Shown piece after piece: positions 51,481 through 59,648 of a stretch of 64,000 nucleotides of DNA. How positions within the stretch are numbered: position 1 is the first letter of the stretch; every line of letters starts with the position of its first letter. Source of the DNA: Rikenellaceae bacterium (GTDB lineage Bacteria; Bacteroidota; Bacteroidia; Bacteroidales; Rikenellaceae); the NCBI GenBank assembly GCA_017463585.1, contig JAFTOX010000014.1:1-64000 (forward strand), written 5' to 3'. Made by a program: the position numbers and the translations under genes. Under the pieces are notes generated by a model that saw only the letters and a program-made list of their open reading frames with translations, did no database searches and was not told the DNA's origin.

Positions 51481-52566
51481 TTATTCAGCTTTTTCGGCTG
51501 GCTGTTTTGTCGTTTCTGCGGCTTTGGCAGCCTCATAGTCGGCTATCAACCGCTTGCAGATTTGACGAGCAAACGAGGGACCATTGTAAATCATACCCGA
51601 GTAGACCTGCACCAAACTTGCGCCAGCGTCGAGCATTGCTTTTGCGTCCTCGACGGTCATCACGCCACCCACGCCGATAATCGGGTAGCGACCCTGACAG
51701 CGGTCGTGCACGCGACGTACAACCTCCACAGCGCGTTTGGTCAGCGGAGCACCACTCAGACCACCGTTGCCGATTGCGTCGATGGTTTTCTGGTCGGTCG
51801 AAAGCCCTGCACGTGAGGTGGTTGTGTTGGTTGCAACGATACCGTCGAGCGGCGTTTCGATCATCACGTCGGTCATATCGTCCACCGAAGCGTCGTCCAG
51901 ATCGGGCGAAATTTTGAGCAGAATGGGACGATATTGGCTCTGTCCGCGACGGAACTCAAAGAGCGGTTCGAGGATCTCGGTTACGCTCTGCTTGTTCTGC
52001 AACGAGGTAACCTTAGCCACGTTTGGGCAGCTGACATTGACCACGAAATAATCGACATATTGATACAGATTGCGGAACAATTTGAGGTAATCTGCGGGAG
52101 CCTCCTCGATTGGGGTAAGCGAATTTTTGCCGATATTTGCGCCCACGATGGTGCCTTGACGACGATTGTGCAGATTCTCGATAGCGTTCTGCATACCGTG
52201 GTTGTTGAATCCCATACGGTTGATGATTGCTCTATCTTTGGGCAGGCGGAACAGGCGCGGACGGGGGTTGCCGGGTTGTCCTTTGGGCGTAACCGTACCC
52301 ACCTCGACGAAACCGTAGCCGAGCGCCGAGAGTTCGTTATAGACTTCGGCATTCTTGTCGAAACCTGCGGCAATACCGATCGGGTTAGCGAATTTGACAC
52401 CGAAGACCTCGCGTTCGAGTGCGGGGTGCTTAACGGCAAAAAGCTTCTCCATCAGCCATTTCGATCCGGGAATGTAACCTGCAAAGCGCAACGCTGCGAT
52501 GGTCAATTTATGAACATTCTCAGGCGAAAGGCAGAACAACAACGGGCGAATAATCTGAGTGTACAT
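51481..52566 (-). CDS. pyrD: Dihydroorotate dehydrogenase (quinone), class 2
   Basis: 361 aa. An N-terminal membrane-associating helix (MYTQIIRPLLFCLSPENVHKL), then an FMN TIM barrel with NPIGIAAGFDKNAEVYNELSALGYGFVEVGTVTP, NRMGFNNHG, VNVSCPNV, KISPDLDDASV and IGVGGVMTVEDAKAMLDAGASLVQVYSG. Oxidises dihydroorotate in pyrimidine synthesis, passing electrons to quinone. Promoter TACCTTTG at 52593-52600 on the minus strand. Confidence 0.95.
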   Translation of the reverse strand: MYTQIIRPLLFCLSPENVHKLTIAALRFAGYIPGSKWLMEKLFAVKHPALEREVFGVKFANPIGIAAGFDKNAEVYNELSALGYGFVEVGTVTPKGQPGNPRPRLFRLPKDRAIINRMGFNNHGMQNAIENLHNRRQGTIVGANIGKNSLTPIEEAPADYLKLFRNLYQYVDYFVVNVSCPNVAKVTSLQNKQSVTEILEPLFEFRRGQSQYRPILLKISPDLDDASVDDMTDVMIETPLDGIVATNTTTSRAGLSTDQKTIDAIGNGGLSGAPLTKRAVEVVRRVHDRCQGRYPIIGVGGVMTVEDAKAMLDAGASLVQVYSGMIYNGPSFARQICKRLIADYEAAKAAETTKQPAEKAE

Positions 52567-52592
52567 AGTTTGATTGTTACTCCATTATGGCG

Positions 52593-52600
52593 CAAAGGTA
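52593..52600 (-). promoter_or_regulatory. Promoter -7 element of pyrD
   Basis: Minus-strand TACCTTTG, 27 bp before the pyrD ATG. Confidence 0.65.
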
Positions 52601-52609
52601 GAAATTTTA

Positions 52610-52648
52610 ATTCACAATTCACAATTCGCAACCCACAATTTCATTGTG
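52610..52648. repeat. ATTCACA-type repeat array with 3-nt-loop hairpin
   Basis: Units ATTCACA/ATTCGCA run from 52610 and end in CACAAT-TTC-ATTGTG (52634-52648), like the modules at 8553 and 19079. Confidence 0.55.
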
Positions 52649-52679
52649 ACGGTCGAAAGAGTCACCGATTTTTAGCTAT

Positions 52680-53699
52680 TTAGAAGTACTCCTCGCGGTA
52701 GCGGTATTTGTTGCGCAGCTGCTCGAAATGGTCGGGGTGCTCACGCAACGCACGGCTCTCGGTCGCCAAATCGCAATAGCGATCAATCGTTGCGCACATC
52801 TCCGCCCACTCGATTGTCTGCGGCGCGATGCGTTCAACCTCAGCAGGGTAGAACTCCTCCAACGGCAGTCCGAAAACTCGTGCAACCGCCCGCGCCGACA
52901 TTGCCGTAGCGTTGGCTTTGCCCTGTGCCGAGTAACCCGCAATGTGGGGCGTAGCGACCTCGACTATCTGCAACAATTCGCGGTCGATCGATGGCTCGCG
53001 CTCCCACACGTCCAAGCAAGCCGTGCAACGACCCTCGGCAATCGCTTGTCGGAGCAGTGTGTTATCGACTACCTCGCCACGTGAAGCGTTGAGAATGATT
53101 GTGTTAGGGCGAATTTGCGAAAAGAAACGCTCGCCTGCCAAATGCACCGTGCAGTCCTCGCCCTCGCGGATCAAAGGCACGTGGAACGTGATGATGTCGC
53201 ACGTCGAGGCAACCTCGTCAATCGTCTGAAAATCACCGCCTTCGACCCTTGCGCGTGGCGGATCGCAGCGGACTACTTCGAAACCCCAACGTCGAGCATA
53301 CTCTTCGACCAATCGACCAATATTTCCCACGCCGACAATACCCAAACGGCGCTCACTCGGTGTCCAGCCTTGACGCTCGGCGAGCAGTCGCAATGCCGCC
53401 GCAACCCATTGAAACACACCGCGCGAATTGCACCCCGCAGCCGTTGCAACCTCGATGTTGTGCGCACGACAATAGTCCAAGTCGATATGATCGTAACCGA
53501 TTGTAGCAGTGGCGATAAGGCGGACTTTCGATCCGTCGAGCAAAGCTGCATTGCACTTTGTTCGGGTGCGAACGATCAGGGCGTCGCTGTCGCGCACCGA
53601 CTCAGCGTCGAACCGCTCGCCTGCGAGATATTGCACCTCGGCGTATGGCTCGAAGACCCCTGCAATAAATGGAATAGCGTTATCGATAGTGATTTTCAT
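52680..53699 (-). CDS. pdxB: 4-phosphoerythronate dehydrogenase
   Basis: 339 aa, D-2-hydroxyacid dehydrogenase family; second step of the DXP-dependent pyridoxal phosphate pathway. NAD-binding LGIVGVGNIGRLVEEYARRWGFEV; DADALIVRTRTKCN-type substrate domain (here DSDALIVRTRTKCNAALLDGS); ATIGYDHID; catalytic Arg in NASRGEVVD, Glu in DVWEREPSID and His in TPHIAGYSAQGK; and the PdxB dimerisation tail. The start at 53699 is preferred because a TACCTTTG element lies just 5 bp upstream, which excludes a GTG at 53705. Confidence 0.93.
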   Translation of the reverse strand: MKITIDNAIPFIAGVFEPYAEVQYLAGERFDAESVRDSDALIVRTRTKCNAALLDGSKVRLIATATIGYDHIDLDYCRAHNIEVATAAGCNSRGVFQWVAAALRLLAERQGWTPSERRLGIVGVGNIGRLVEEYARRWGFEVVRCDPPRARVEGGDFQTIDEVASTCDIITFHVPLIREGEDCTVHLAGERFFSQIRPNTIILNASRGEVVDNTLLRQAIAEGRCTACLDVWEREPSIDRELLQIVEVATPHIAGYSAQGKANATAMSARAVARVFGLPLEEFYPAEVERIAPQTIEWAEMCATIDRYCDLATESRALREHPDHFEQLRNKYRYREEYF

Positions 53700-53704
53700 A
53701 TTCA

Positions 53705-53712
53705 CAAAGGTA
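53705..53712 (-). promoter_or_regulatory. -7 element directly abutting pdxB start
   Basis: Minus-strand TACCTTTG ends 5 bp before the pdxB ATG, predicting a leaderless or nearly leaderless mRNA. Confidence 0.55.
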
Positions 53713-53746
53713 GTGAAAAAAGCGAGGTTTTGCTATCGTGTATAAA

Positions 53747-53776
53747 CAAAAAAGTCCGCCCTTTATAGGCGGACTC
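53747..53776 (-). terminator. Terminator after tRNA-Pro(CGG)
   Basis: Read on the minus strand, AGTCCGCC pairs with GGCGGACT, followed by a T-rich run (plus-strand 53744-53752). Confidence 0.85.
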
Positions 53777-53785
53777 GTCAATTTG

Positions 53786-53860
53786 TCGGGGAGACTGGAT
53801 TCGAACCAGCGACCTCCAACTCCCGAAGCTGGCGCGCTAACCGGACTGCGCTACACCCCG
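53786..53860 (-). tRNA. tRNA-Pro (anticodon CGG)
   Basis: Cloverleaf on the minus strand: acceptor CGGGGTG, anticodon stem CCAGC/GTTGG with loop TTCGGGA (CGG), T-arm CTGG/CCAG with TTCGAAT. The sixth acceptor pair is U-U (the 3' strand reads CTCCCCG), while the other six pair. CCA is not encoded. Confidence 0.93.
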
Positions 53861-53887
53861 AAATTGCGTGTGCAAAGATACGAAAAA

Positions 53888-54784
53888 TTATATTAAATTA
53901 TCAAATAATTTTGGAATTGATGTCGAAAAAAATAACTCCTCGCCCGTAATGGGGTGATACAGAGCGAGTTTGTAAGCGTGCAAACATACACGTCCGGCGT
54001 CCACCGAGCGTGAAGAGTACTTTTTGTCGCCCGCAACGGGACATCCAACGTGCTCCAAATGAGCACGAATTTGATTCTTGCGACCCGTTTCGAGCGAGAG
54101 TTCAACGAGCGAACGACCTCCGCGCGAACGCAAAACACGATAGTGCGTTACGGCATCGACTGCATTGTCTTCGTCGGGCGTGCGGCTGACAAACATTTTG
54201 CGGTTGCGATTTTCGGCTAACGGTGCGTCGATCACGCCCTCCTCCGATGGCATAACTCCATCAACCACAGCTACATACTTGCGGTCGATCACCACGCGGT
54301 GCCAATCTGCTTGCAGACGATGTTTCACCTCCTCGCTCTTGGCAAAGACCATCAGTCCAGAAGTCTCGCGGTCGAGGCGATGAACGATAAAAATTCGATT
54401 CGACGGATCTTCCAGCTTGACGTGTTGGCTGAGGATCGAGTAGGCGGTCTTGTCGCGCTCGCGGTCGGTGCCCATCGAGAGCAGTCCGTTGCGCTTATCG
54501 ATCACGATAATCCATTGATCCTCAAATACGATGCGCAACATCGGGTGGTGTAGTTCAGCAGCCACGCGCCCACGATTGATCGAAACGCGGTCGCTCTTGC
54601 GCAGAGCGTAATCGTAGGCTGTTGTGATTGTGCCATTGACGCTCACACGGCGGTGCGCCAACATCGATTTCAGCGCCGAACGGCTTTTGCCTGCAAATTT
54701 CTCGGTCAGAAATTGTTGCAGCGAGCACTCTTGTTCAACGGTAAATATAAGGTCGCCCCGCGGGGCTACGCGTACTTTTTTCAT
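53888..54784 (-). CDS. RluA-family pseudouridine synthase with S4 domain
   Basis: 298 aa. N-terminal S4-like RNA-binding domain (LQQFLTEKFAGKSRSALKSML...VSVNGT), then the RluA catalytic domain with HRLDRETSGLMVFAKS (catalytic Asp), RKYVAVVDG, LETGRKNQIRAHLEHVGCPVAGDKKY. Converts specific uridines in rRNA or tRNA to pseudouridine; the target is uncertain. It lies 6 bp after the radical SAM gene, so it probably shares its transcript. Confidence 0.92.
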   Translation of the reverse strand: MKKVRVAPRGDLIFTVEQECSLQQFLTEKFAGKSRSALKSMLAHRRVSVNGTITTAYDYALRKSDRVSINRGRVAAELHHPMLRIVFEDQWIIVIDKRNGLLSMGTDRERDKTAYSILSQHVKLEDPSNRIFIVHRLDRETSGLMVFAKSEEVKHRLQADWHRVVIDRKYVAVVDGVMPSEEGVIDAPLAENRNRKMFVSRTPDEDNAVDAVTHYRVLRSRGGRSLVELSLETGRKNQIRAHLEHVGCPVAGDKKYSSRSVDAGRVCLHAYKLALYHPITGEELFFSTSIPKLFDNLI

Positions 54785-54790
54785 GGTGAT

Positions 54791-55876
54791 TTACAGACGT
54801 TTGTAGTGGCACATCAGTAACTTGCCCTCGTCGTCGCGCAGGTGCATACCGCCACCCAGACAGTAGCGGAACATCTTGCAGTCGCCGCACTCGTCACGAC
54901 GTGCCCACTCGCGGTTGCGGAATGGTTCGTAGCGCTTGCTCCACACCTCCCAGAAATTGTCGTGGTAGATGTTGCCCTGATCGAAATTCGAGCGAATCGA
55001 GGTGCAACCCGACATCGCGCCATCGACACGTATCGAGGCGGTTGTAACGCCAGCCGAGCAGTAGTAGAACGTGTCGCGCACCTCGGTTTCGTAACCGCCC
55101 AAAAAGCCTTCGCAAGCGTACGTGAGGTCGATTCGACCCTCGCGGCGGGTGCGTCGGATAAACTCCATCACCTCGCGGAATTGCTCGTCAGTCAAGCGTA
55201 GGGTGGGGTCGTCGGCAGCGCGCCCAACGGGGAAAATCGTAAAAATGCGCCAATGTTTAATTCCGTTTTCGATGAGCAACTCCTTCATCTCTTCGAGGCG
55301 TGGCACGAGCGAGCCCGTTACGCAGGTTACGGCGTCGTAGGCCACCGTTCCGTCGGCGGCAATCATTCGCAGGGCGGCCAGAGCGCGTTCGTAGCTGTGC
55401 GGATTGCGACGAATGTAGTTGTGTTGCTCCTCGAAGCCGTCGAAGCTGACCGAGATCGAATGCAGACCTGCACGCAGCAGACTCTCGAAGCGTTCGGGCG
55501 TGAGTGCCAACGCATTAGTAACTATTCCCCACGGGTAGCCACGTCGGTAGAGCTCCAATCCCGCGCGCTCCAAATCTTTGCGCACGAGCACCTCGCCACC
55601 CGAAATGACGACCATCACCTTGTGCGGATCGACGTGTGGAGTGATCTGCTCATCGACCACACGCAGAAAGTCCTCCAACGGCATATCGGGCACGGTCGCC
55701 TCGGCGCGACAATCGCTGCCGCAGTGGCGGCAGTTGAGGTTGCAACGCAGCGTGCACTCCCAAAAGAGCGTGCGCAGAGGGTGCTCCTCGACGTTGCGTT
55801 TGTAGAGTTGTGCGAAGAGCTCCAAGCCGAGTCTTTTGCGCAGACCAAGTCGGCGTCCGTTCCGATCGTTACTCAT
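54791..55876 (-). CDS. SPASM-domain radical SAM enzyme paired with lipoproteins (rSAM_w_lipo type)
   Basis: 361 aa. Radical SAM cluster motif C-x3-C-x2-C (Cys45, Cys49, Cys52 in CNLNCRHC), with SGGEVLVRKDLE as the glycine-rich SAM motif. The C-terminal SPASM domain has Cys spread through YYCSAG, SGCTSI, CGDCKMFRYC and LMCHYK for auxiliary 4Fe-4S clusters. SPASM enzymes mostly modify peptides. I recall a Bacteroides radical SAM family (TIGR04133) defined by a partner lipoprotein family (TIGR04134); this locus fits it. The start at 55876 is 10 bp after the small MYGVP lipoprotein. Confidence 0.88.
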   Translation of the reverse strand: MSNDRNGRRLGLRKRLGLELFAQLYKRNVEEHPLRTLFWECTLRCNLNCRHCGSDCRAEATVPDMPLEDFLRVVDEQITPHVDPHKVMVVISGGEVLVRKDLERAGLELYRRGYPWGIVTNALALTPERFESLLRAGLHSISVSFDGFEEQHNYIRRNPHSYERALAALRMIAADGTVAYDAVTCVTGSLVPRLEEMKELLIENGIKHWRIFTIFPVGRAADDPTLRLTDEQFREVMEFIRRTRREGRIDLTYACEGFLGGYETEVRDTFYYCSAGVTTASIRVDGAMSGCTSIRSNFDQGNIYHDNFWEVWSKRYEPFRNREWARRDECGDCKMFRYCLGGGMHLRDDEGKLLMCHYKRL

Positions 55877-55886
55877 TGTGCGGAAT

Positions 55887-56153
55887 CTATTCGTTATCAA
55901 TTACTTTGAGCGGATTTTCGCTCTGCTCAGGTTGTGCCTGCTCGCTCTGTTCGGTCGAGTTCTTGACAGCGCCCTCGCGGAACACCACGGGAGGCACGCC
56001 ATACATCAGCCTGATCTGCGGCATTTCGACCGTATCTTGTTGTACGGCAGGCTGTTCTTCGGGCTGTTCGGGAGCCTTTTGCTGGCGGGTCGAGGAGCAC
56101 GAAGCTCCGAAACCGAGCAGAGCCATCATTGTTGCTAAAACTTTATATTTCAT
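55887..56153 (-). CDS. Small lipoprotein with MYGVP motif, upstream of radical SAM enzyme
   Basis: 88 aa. Lipoprotein signal (MKYKVLATMMALLGFGASC, lipid Cys19), a Gln/Glu/Pro-rich linker, then PQIRLMYGVPPVVFREGA, with Met50-Tyr51-Gly-Val-Pro. The Met-Tyr-Gly-x-Pro core is shared with the two larger lipoproteins nearby. It is translated just before the radical SAM gene, from a minus-strand TACCTTTG at 56198-56205. Candidate substrate of that enzyme (inference). Confidence 0.82.
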   Translation of the reverse strand: MKYKVLATMMALLGFGASCSSTRQQKAPEQPEEQPAVQQDTVEMPQIRLMYGVPPVVFREGAVKNSTEQSEQAQPEQSENPLKVIDNE

Positions 56154-56197
56154 AGCTTTGCGGTATTAGCGATCGTAACGTTCCGACCACTTCAATA

Positions 56198-56205
56198 CAA
56201 AGGTA
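56198..56205 (-). promoter_or_regulatory. Promoter -7 element of the radical SAM operon
   Basis: Minus-strand TACCTTTG (CAAAGGTA on plus), 44 bp before the MYGVP lipoprotein gene. Confidence 0.65.
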
Positions 56206-56244
56206 CGCATTTTGCGCGAAAGTTGCGCATTTCCGAGCGAGAAA

Positions 56245-56694
56245 TTACTCTTGCGCCTCGTCGCTCTTCTCCTGCATTACGATCTGCTTTTCGAGCGATT
56301 TAGTTCCTTCGTACCACGCATCTTTGTCGCCCTTAGCCTCTACCTTGCTGAAATCGAGCTCGATTGTTTGCTCTTCGAACTCGCCACCGTTTGCCGTGCC
56401 ATCGACGTCCTCGACCGAGAGATAGAGTTTGCTTCGGGGCAAGGTTGTATTGCGAATCGTGTAGTCGCCATTTTCAAGACTCTGACTCTCTGCGATTTCG
56501 TATGGATTTGGATCGGTCGCGTCGTCTTGCAATGCGATTTTTATGCCTTTAATCGGATTACCGTCGGTGTCGCATACCTTGCCTTTAACCTCGTAGGTCG
56601 CCGAGGGCGTGCCGTACATATCAAGCCCACCACACCCAAATATCGGGATTGTAAATCCAAGAATCGACAACGATTTGGTAATGATTTTCTTCAT
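56245..56694 (-). CDS. Radical SAM-associated lipoprotein with MYGTP motif (lipo_with_rSAM type)
   Basis: 149 aa. Lipobox PIFGC (Cys21), then MYGTP at residues 26-30, only five residues past the lipidated Cys. A carboxypeptidase-regulatory-like beta domain follows (YEVKGKVCDTDGNPIKGIKI), ending with VDGTANGGEFEEQTIELDFS and a Lys/Glu tail. Paralogue of the next gene upstream, with long identical runs. Expected in the periplasm or on the outer membrane. Modification of the MYG motif is inference. Confidence 0.85.
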   Translation of the reverse strand: MKKIITKSLSILGFTIPIFGCGGLDMYGTPSATYEVKGKVCDTDGNPIKGIKIALQDDATDPNPYEIAESQSLENGDYTIRNTTLPRSKLYLSVEDVDGTANGGEFEEQTIELDFSKVEAKGDKDAWYEGTKSLEKQIVMQEKSDEAQE

Positions 56695-56707
56695 ATTCAG
56701 CTCTGTT

Positions 56708-57145
56708 TTAGTTCTCTTTCTCTTCGAGCACTATGTTTTGTTCGATCGAAAATTTGCCCGAGTACCACGCACCCTTGTCGCCCGTAGCCTCGACCTTGCT
56801 GAAATCGAGTTCGATTGTGCGCTCTGCGAACTCACCACCGTTCTCTGCGCCGTCAACGTCTTGTGCTACAAGTCGCAGTTTGCTGACGGGAAATGTCTGA
56901 ACGCTCGCGTCGTAAGTCCCATCATCAAGGCTAAATTTTCGTATAATAGGAATGGGCTCGGGTCCTGCAACATAAGTCTGAACTTCAACTTTAATACCCT
57001 TAATCGGGTCGCCGTCGGCGTCAAGCACTTTACCTTTGATCTCGTAATCAGCCGAAGGCGAACCATACATAACAGGTACTTGTTCGCACCCCACCAACGA
57101 GCCAAAGCCCAACACCGCCAAAAGCCAATAGATAAATCGTTTCAT
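56708..57145 (-). CDS. Radical SAM-associated lipoprotein with MYGSP motif (lipo_with_rSAM type)
   Basis: 145 aa. Signal peptide with LGFGSLVGC (Cys20) and MYGSP at residues 26-30, the same position as in its paralogue 13 bp downstream. The YEIKGKVLDADGDPIKGIKV and VDGAENGGEFAERTIELDFSKVEATGDK blocks are shared, so the pair arose by tandem duplication. The start at 57145 (MKRFIYWLLAVLG) is chosen for the signal peptide. No clear TAnnTTTG element upstream. Confidence 0.85.
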   Translation of the reverse strand: MKRFIYWLLAVLGFGSLVGCEQVPVMYGSPSADYEIKGKVLDADGDPIKGIKVEVQTYVAGPEPIPIIRKFSLDDGTYDASVQTFPVSKLRLVAQDVDGAENGGEFAERTIELDFSKVEATGDKGAWYSGKFSIEQNIVLEEKEN

Positions 57146-57305
57146 AATCAGTTCGAAATTAAAGTTTGTACACCCTTTTATTATATAGACGCACGAAAGT
57201 GGCAAAATGTTGCAACGAAGTTAAAGTTTTTTTCACTTTTTGGCAATTTTTTTCGTCGGGCACACACCGACGCTCGCAGTCGCACGCATTTCGCCGAAAA
57301 ATTAT

Positions 57306-57313
57306 TATCTTTG
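57306..57313 (+). promoter_or_regulatory. Promoter -7 element of znuA
   Basis: TATCTTTG, 19 bp before the ATG at 57333. Confidence 0.7.
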
Positions 57314-57332
57314 TAAGTTCAATTTTGACCAA

Positions 57333-58166
57333 ATGAGAAAGATTCTAATCATACTTTGCGCTCTGTTGGCGGTGGCGTGCGGTAGTGCGAATGCTCCGAC
57401 CGACAACCGACCGACGATCACCGTGTCGATTGCTCCGTTGCGTTGGCTCACCGAGGCGATCGTGGGCGATGGGGTGCGTGTCGAGGTGCTGATCCCTGCG
57501 GGTGCAAGCCCCGAAACATTTGAGCCTACACCGCGCCAAATTACCGCAATGATCGATAGTAGAGCGGTTTACACCGTCGGACTGATCGAATTCGAACGCA
57601 GCTTGACCGCCCGCACGGGCATTGCGACCACGCCGCTTTGCGAAGGCATTGAGCTTATCGGTGGTCACTATCACAACGGGCATAACCACGGTGCCGATCC
57701 TCACATTTGGACCTCGCCGCGCGAGTTGCGAGTGATGGCGTCGAACTTGCACAACCACCTGCGCACTATATTCCCCGACTCGACTCACTACGACGCTCGC
57801 TATGCGCAGCTGGATAGTGCGCTGGTCGAGCTCGATCACTATGTGGCGTCGTGCTGGGCGGTGGCCGACCGCGATTACTTCGTCATCTACCACCCCGCGC
57901 TGACCTACTATGCACGTGCCTACGGCATTGAGCAGGTGGCAATAGAGCAGGAGGGTCGTGAGCCGTCGGCACGTAGTCTGACCACGTTGATCGAGCGTGC
58001 CCGCCGCGATAGTGTCAAGCGAATTTTCTACCAGCGTCCCTATCCCGCTTCGGTGGTCGAGGTTACGGCTGAGAGCATTGGCGCTGAGGCGGTTGAGTTC
58101 GATCCGTTAGCTGAGGACGTGCGTGGTATGATCCGCTCAATAACCGTTAAAATGGCTCTCGAATGA
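57333..58166 (+). CDS. znuA: Zinc/metal ABC transporter substrate-binding lipoprotein
   Basis: 277 aa. Lipobox AVACG, cluster A-I fold: SIAPLRWLTEAIVGDGVRVEVLIPAGASPETFEPTPRQ, a His-rich loop GGHYHNGHNHGADPHIW, FVIYHPALTYYARAYG and the EGREPSARSL block. Metal ligands (His in the loop and YHP, the terminal Asp region) fit Zn or Mn. Its stop overlaps the start of the ATPase gene by 4 bp. Confidence 0.93.
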   Translation: MRKILIILCALLAVACGSANAPTDNRPTITVSIAPLRWLTEAIVGDGVRVEVLIPAGASPETFEPTPRQITAMIDSRAVYTVGLIEFERSLTARTGIATTPLCEGIELIGGHYHNGHNHGADPHIWTSPRELRVMASNLHNHLRTIFPDSTHYDARYAQLDSALVELDHYVASCWAVADRDYFVIYHPALTYYARAYGIEQVAIEQEGREPSARSLTTLIERARRDSVKRIFYQRPYPASVVEVTAESIGAEAVEFDPLAEDVRGMIRSITVKMALE

Positions 58167-58915
58167 ATACGCTGATTAAGATACGCAACCTCTCGGTCGA
58201 TTACGATTCGCACCGTGTTCTGCACGATGTCGATTTGGACGTCTATGCCGATGATTTCTTGGGTGTTATAGGTCCGAACGGTGGAGGTAAAACCACCCTC
58301 GTTAAGGCAATTCTTGGCGCTGTGCCCCATACCGGAACGATCGAGTTTGCGCCCGAACTCTACGACGGCACACGCCGCTTGATTGGATATATGCCCCAGC
58401 AGAGCAACTTCGACCGCGCCTTCCCGATCTCGGTGCGCGAAACCGTTGTGTCGGGCTTGCAGGCTGTGCGTCGTATGACACGCCGCTACTCGCGCGAGGA
58501 TTACGCTAAGGCCGATAAACTACTCGAACAGACGGGTTTGCAGTCGATTGCGCGTGCTCCGATTGGCGAGATCTCGGGCGGACAGATGCAACGCGCGCTG
58601 TTGTGTCGTGCGCTGATTGCCGACCCGCGTCTGCTGATTCTTGACGAGCCGACCAACTTTGTAGATAACCGTTTCGAGGGAGAGTTGTATGCGCTTTTGA
58701 AGGAGCTGAACGAGCGCATTGCTATTGTGATGGTGTCGCACGACTTGGGCACGATTACCAGCGTGGTGAAGAGTATCGTCTGCGTCAATGGACACGTTCA
58801 TCGCCATTCGTCGAACGTAATCACCGCCGAGCAGCTCGACAACTACAACTGCCCGATTCAGATCATCGCTCACGGCCACGTTCCGCACACGGTCCTCGAA
58901 CCGCATCACCATTAG
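58163..58915 (+). CDS. znuC: Metal ABC transporter ATP-binding protein
   Basis: 250 aa. Walker A GPNGGGKTT, Q-loop GYMPQQSNFDRAFPISV, signature ISGGQMQRALL, Walker B LLILDEPTNFVD and the switch His in MVSHDLGT; His-rich C-terminus (VLEPHHH). Energises zinc or manganese import with the adjacent binding protein. No permease gene follows; a bidirectional terminator ends the unit. Confidence 0.93.
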   Translation: MNTLIKIRNLSVDYDSHRVLHDVDLDVYADDFLGVIGPNGGGKTTLVKAILGAVPHTGTIEFAPELYDGTRRLIGYMPQQSNFDRAFPISVRETVVSGLQAVRRMTRRYSREDYAKADKLLEQTGLQSIARAPIGEISGGQMQRALLCRALIADPRLLILDEPTNFVDNRFEGELYALLKELNERIAIVMVSHDLGTITSVVKSIVCVNGHVHRHSSNVITAEQLDNYNCPIQIIAHGHVPHTVLEPHHH

Positions 58916-58946
58916 TCTTTTCGATACCTAATATAAATAAAAAAAT

Positions 58947-58984
58947 GTAGCGCAACTCCCGCTGAGGGAATTGCGCTACGTTTT
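58947..58984. terminator. Bidirectional terminator
   Basis: GTAGCGCAA pairs with TTGCGCTAC around an inner TCCC/GGGA stem, with A- and T-runs on either side, between znuC and rpmA. Confidence 0.9.
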
Positions 58985-59012
58985 GTTGAAGCGGTAAACT
59001 TCGGTCGGGGCC

Positions 59013-59273
59013 TTACTCTGCGATAGGAGTAACGCTCACGTACGACTTACCCGAGCTCTTCTTGCAGAAGCTAACAGTACCATCAACCAATGCAAAGAGA
59101 GTGTGGTCCTTACCCATACCGACGTTCTCACCGGCATTGTGTACAGTACCGCGCTGGCGAACGATGATGTTACCAGCCTTAGCGAATTGACCACCGAACA
59201 GCTTAACGCCCAGTCGTTTGCTCTCTGACTCACGACCGTTCTTCGAACTACCTACACCTTTCTTGTGTGCCAT
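59013..59273 (-). CDS. rpmA: 50S ribosomal protein L27
   Basis: 86 aa: [29 protein letters not shown], then IIVRQRGT and [18 protein letters not shown]. It begins directly with MAHKKG, without the cleavable leader of Firmicutes L27. Co-transcribed with rplU (19-bp gap). Confidence 0.97.
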   Translation of the reverse strand: MAHKKGVGSSKNGRESESKRLGVKLFGGQFAKAGNIIVRQRGTVHNAGENVGMGKDHTLFALVDGTVSFCKKSSGKSYVSVTPIAE

Positions 59274-59292
59274 TTCTTTTTCGTTTTAAGAG

Positions 59293-59604
59293 TTAAGCAA
59301 TAATGTCTTCTACCAGGATCTGAGTCAAGCACTGGCGATGGCCGTTCTTCACTCTGTAACCCTTTCTGCGGCGTTTCTTGAACACGATGACTTTGTCGTC
59401 CTTCAAGTGCTTAAGAATCTTCGCTTTTACCGAGGCGCCTTCTACAACAGGTGCACCTACCTTAACCTGACCGTCATTGTCTGTAAGCAGGACTTTGTCG
59501 AAGCTCACCGACGAGTCAACCTCGCCCGAAAGACGGTGAACATAGAGCTTGCGACCCTTTTCAGCCTTGAACTGCTGACCTGCAATTTCTACTATTACGT
59601 ACAT
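59293..59604 (-). CDS. rplU: 50S ribosomal protein L21
   Basis: 103 aa: MYVIVEIAGQQFKAEKGRKLYVHRL, VLLTDNDGQVKVGAPVVEGASV and KKRRRKGYRVKNGHRQ are diagnostic. Promoter TATATTTG at 59649-59656 on the minus strand. Confidence 0.97.
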   Translation of the reverse strand: MYVIVEIAGQQFKAEKGRKLYVHRLSGEVDSSVSFDKVLLTDNDGQVKVGAPVVEGASVKAKILKHLKDDKVIVFKKRRRKGYRVKNGHRQCLTQILVEDIIA

Positions 59605-59648
59605 TTAATTTGTTTGTTGATTATGTGTTAAACATAATTTCGCGGTCG

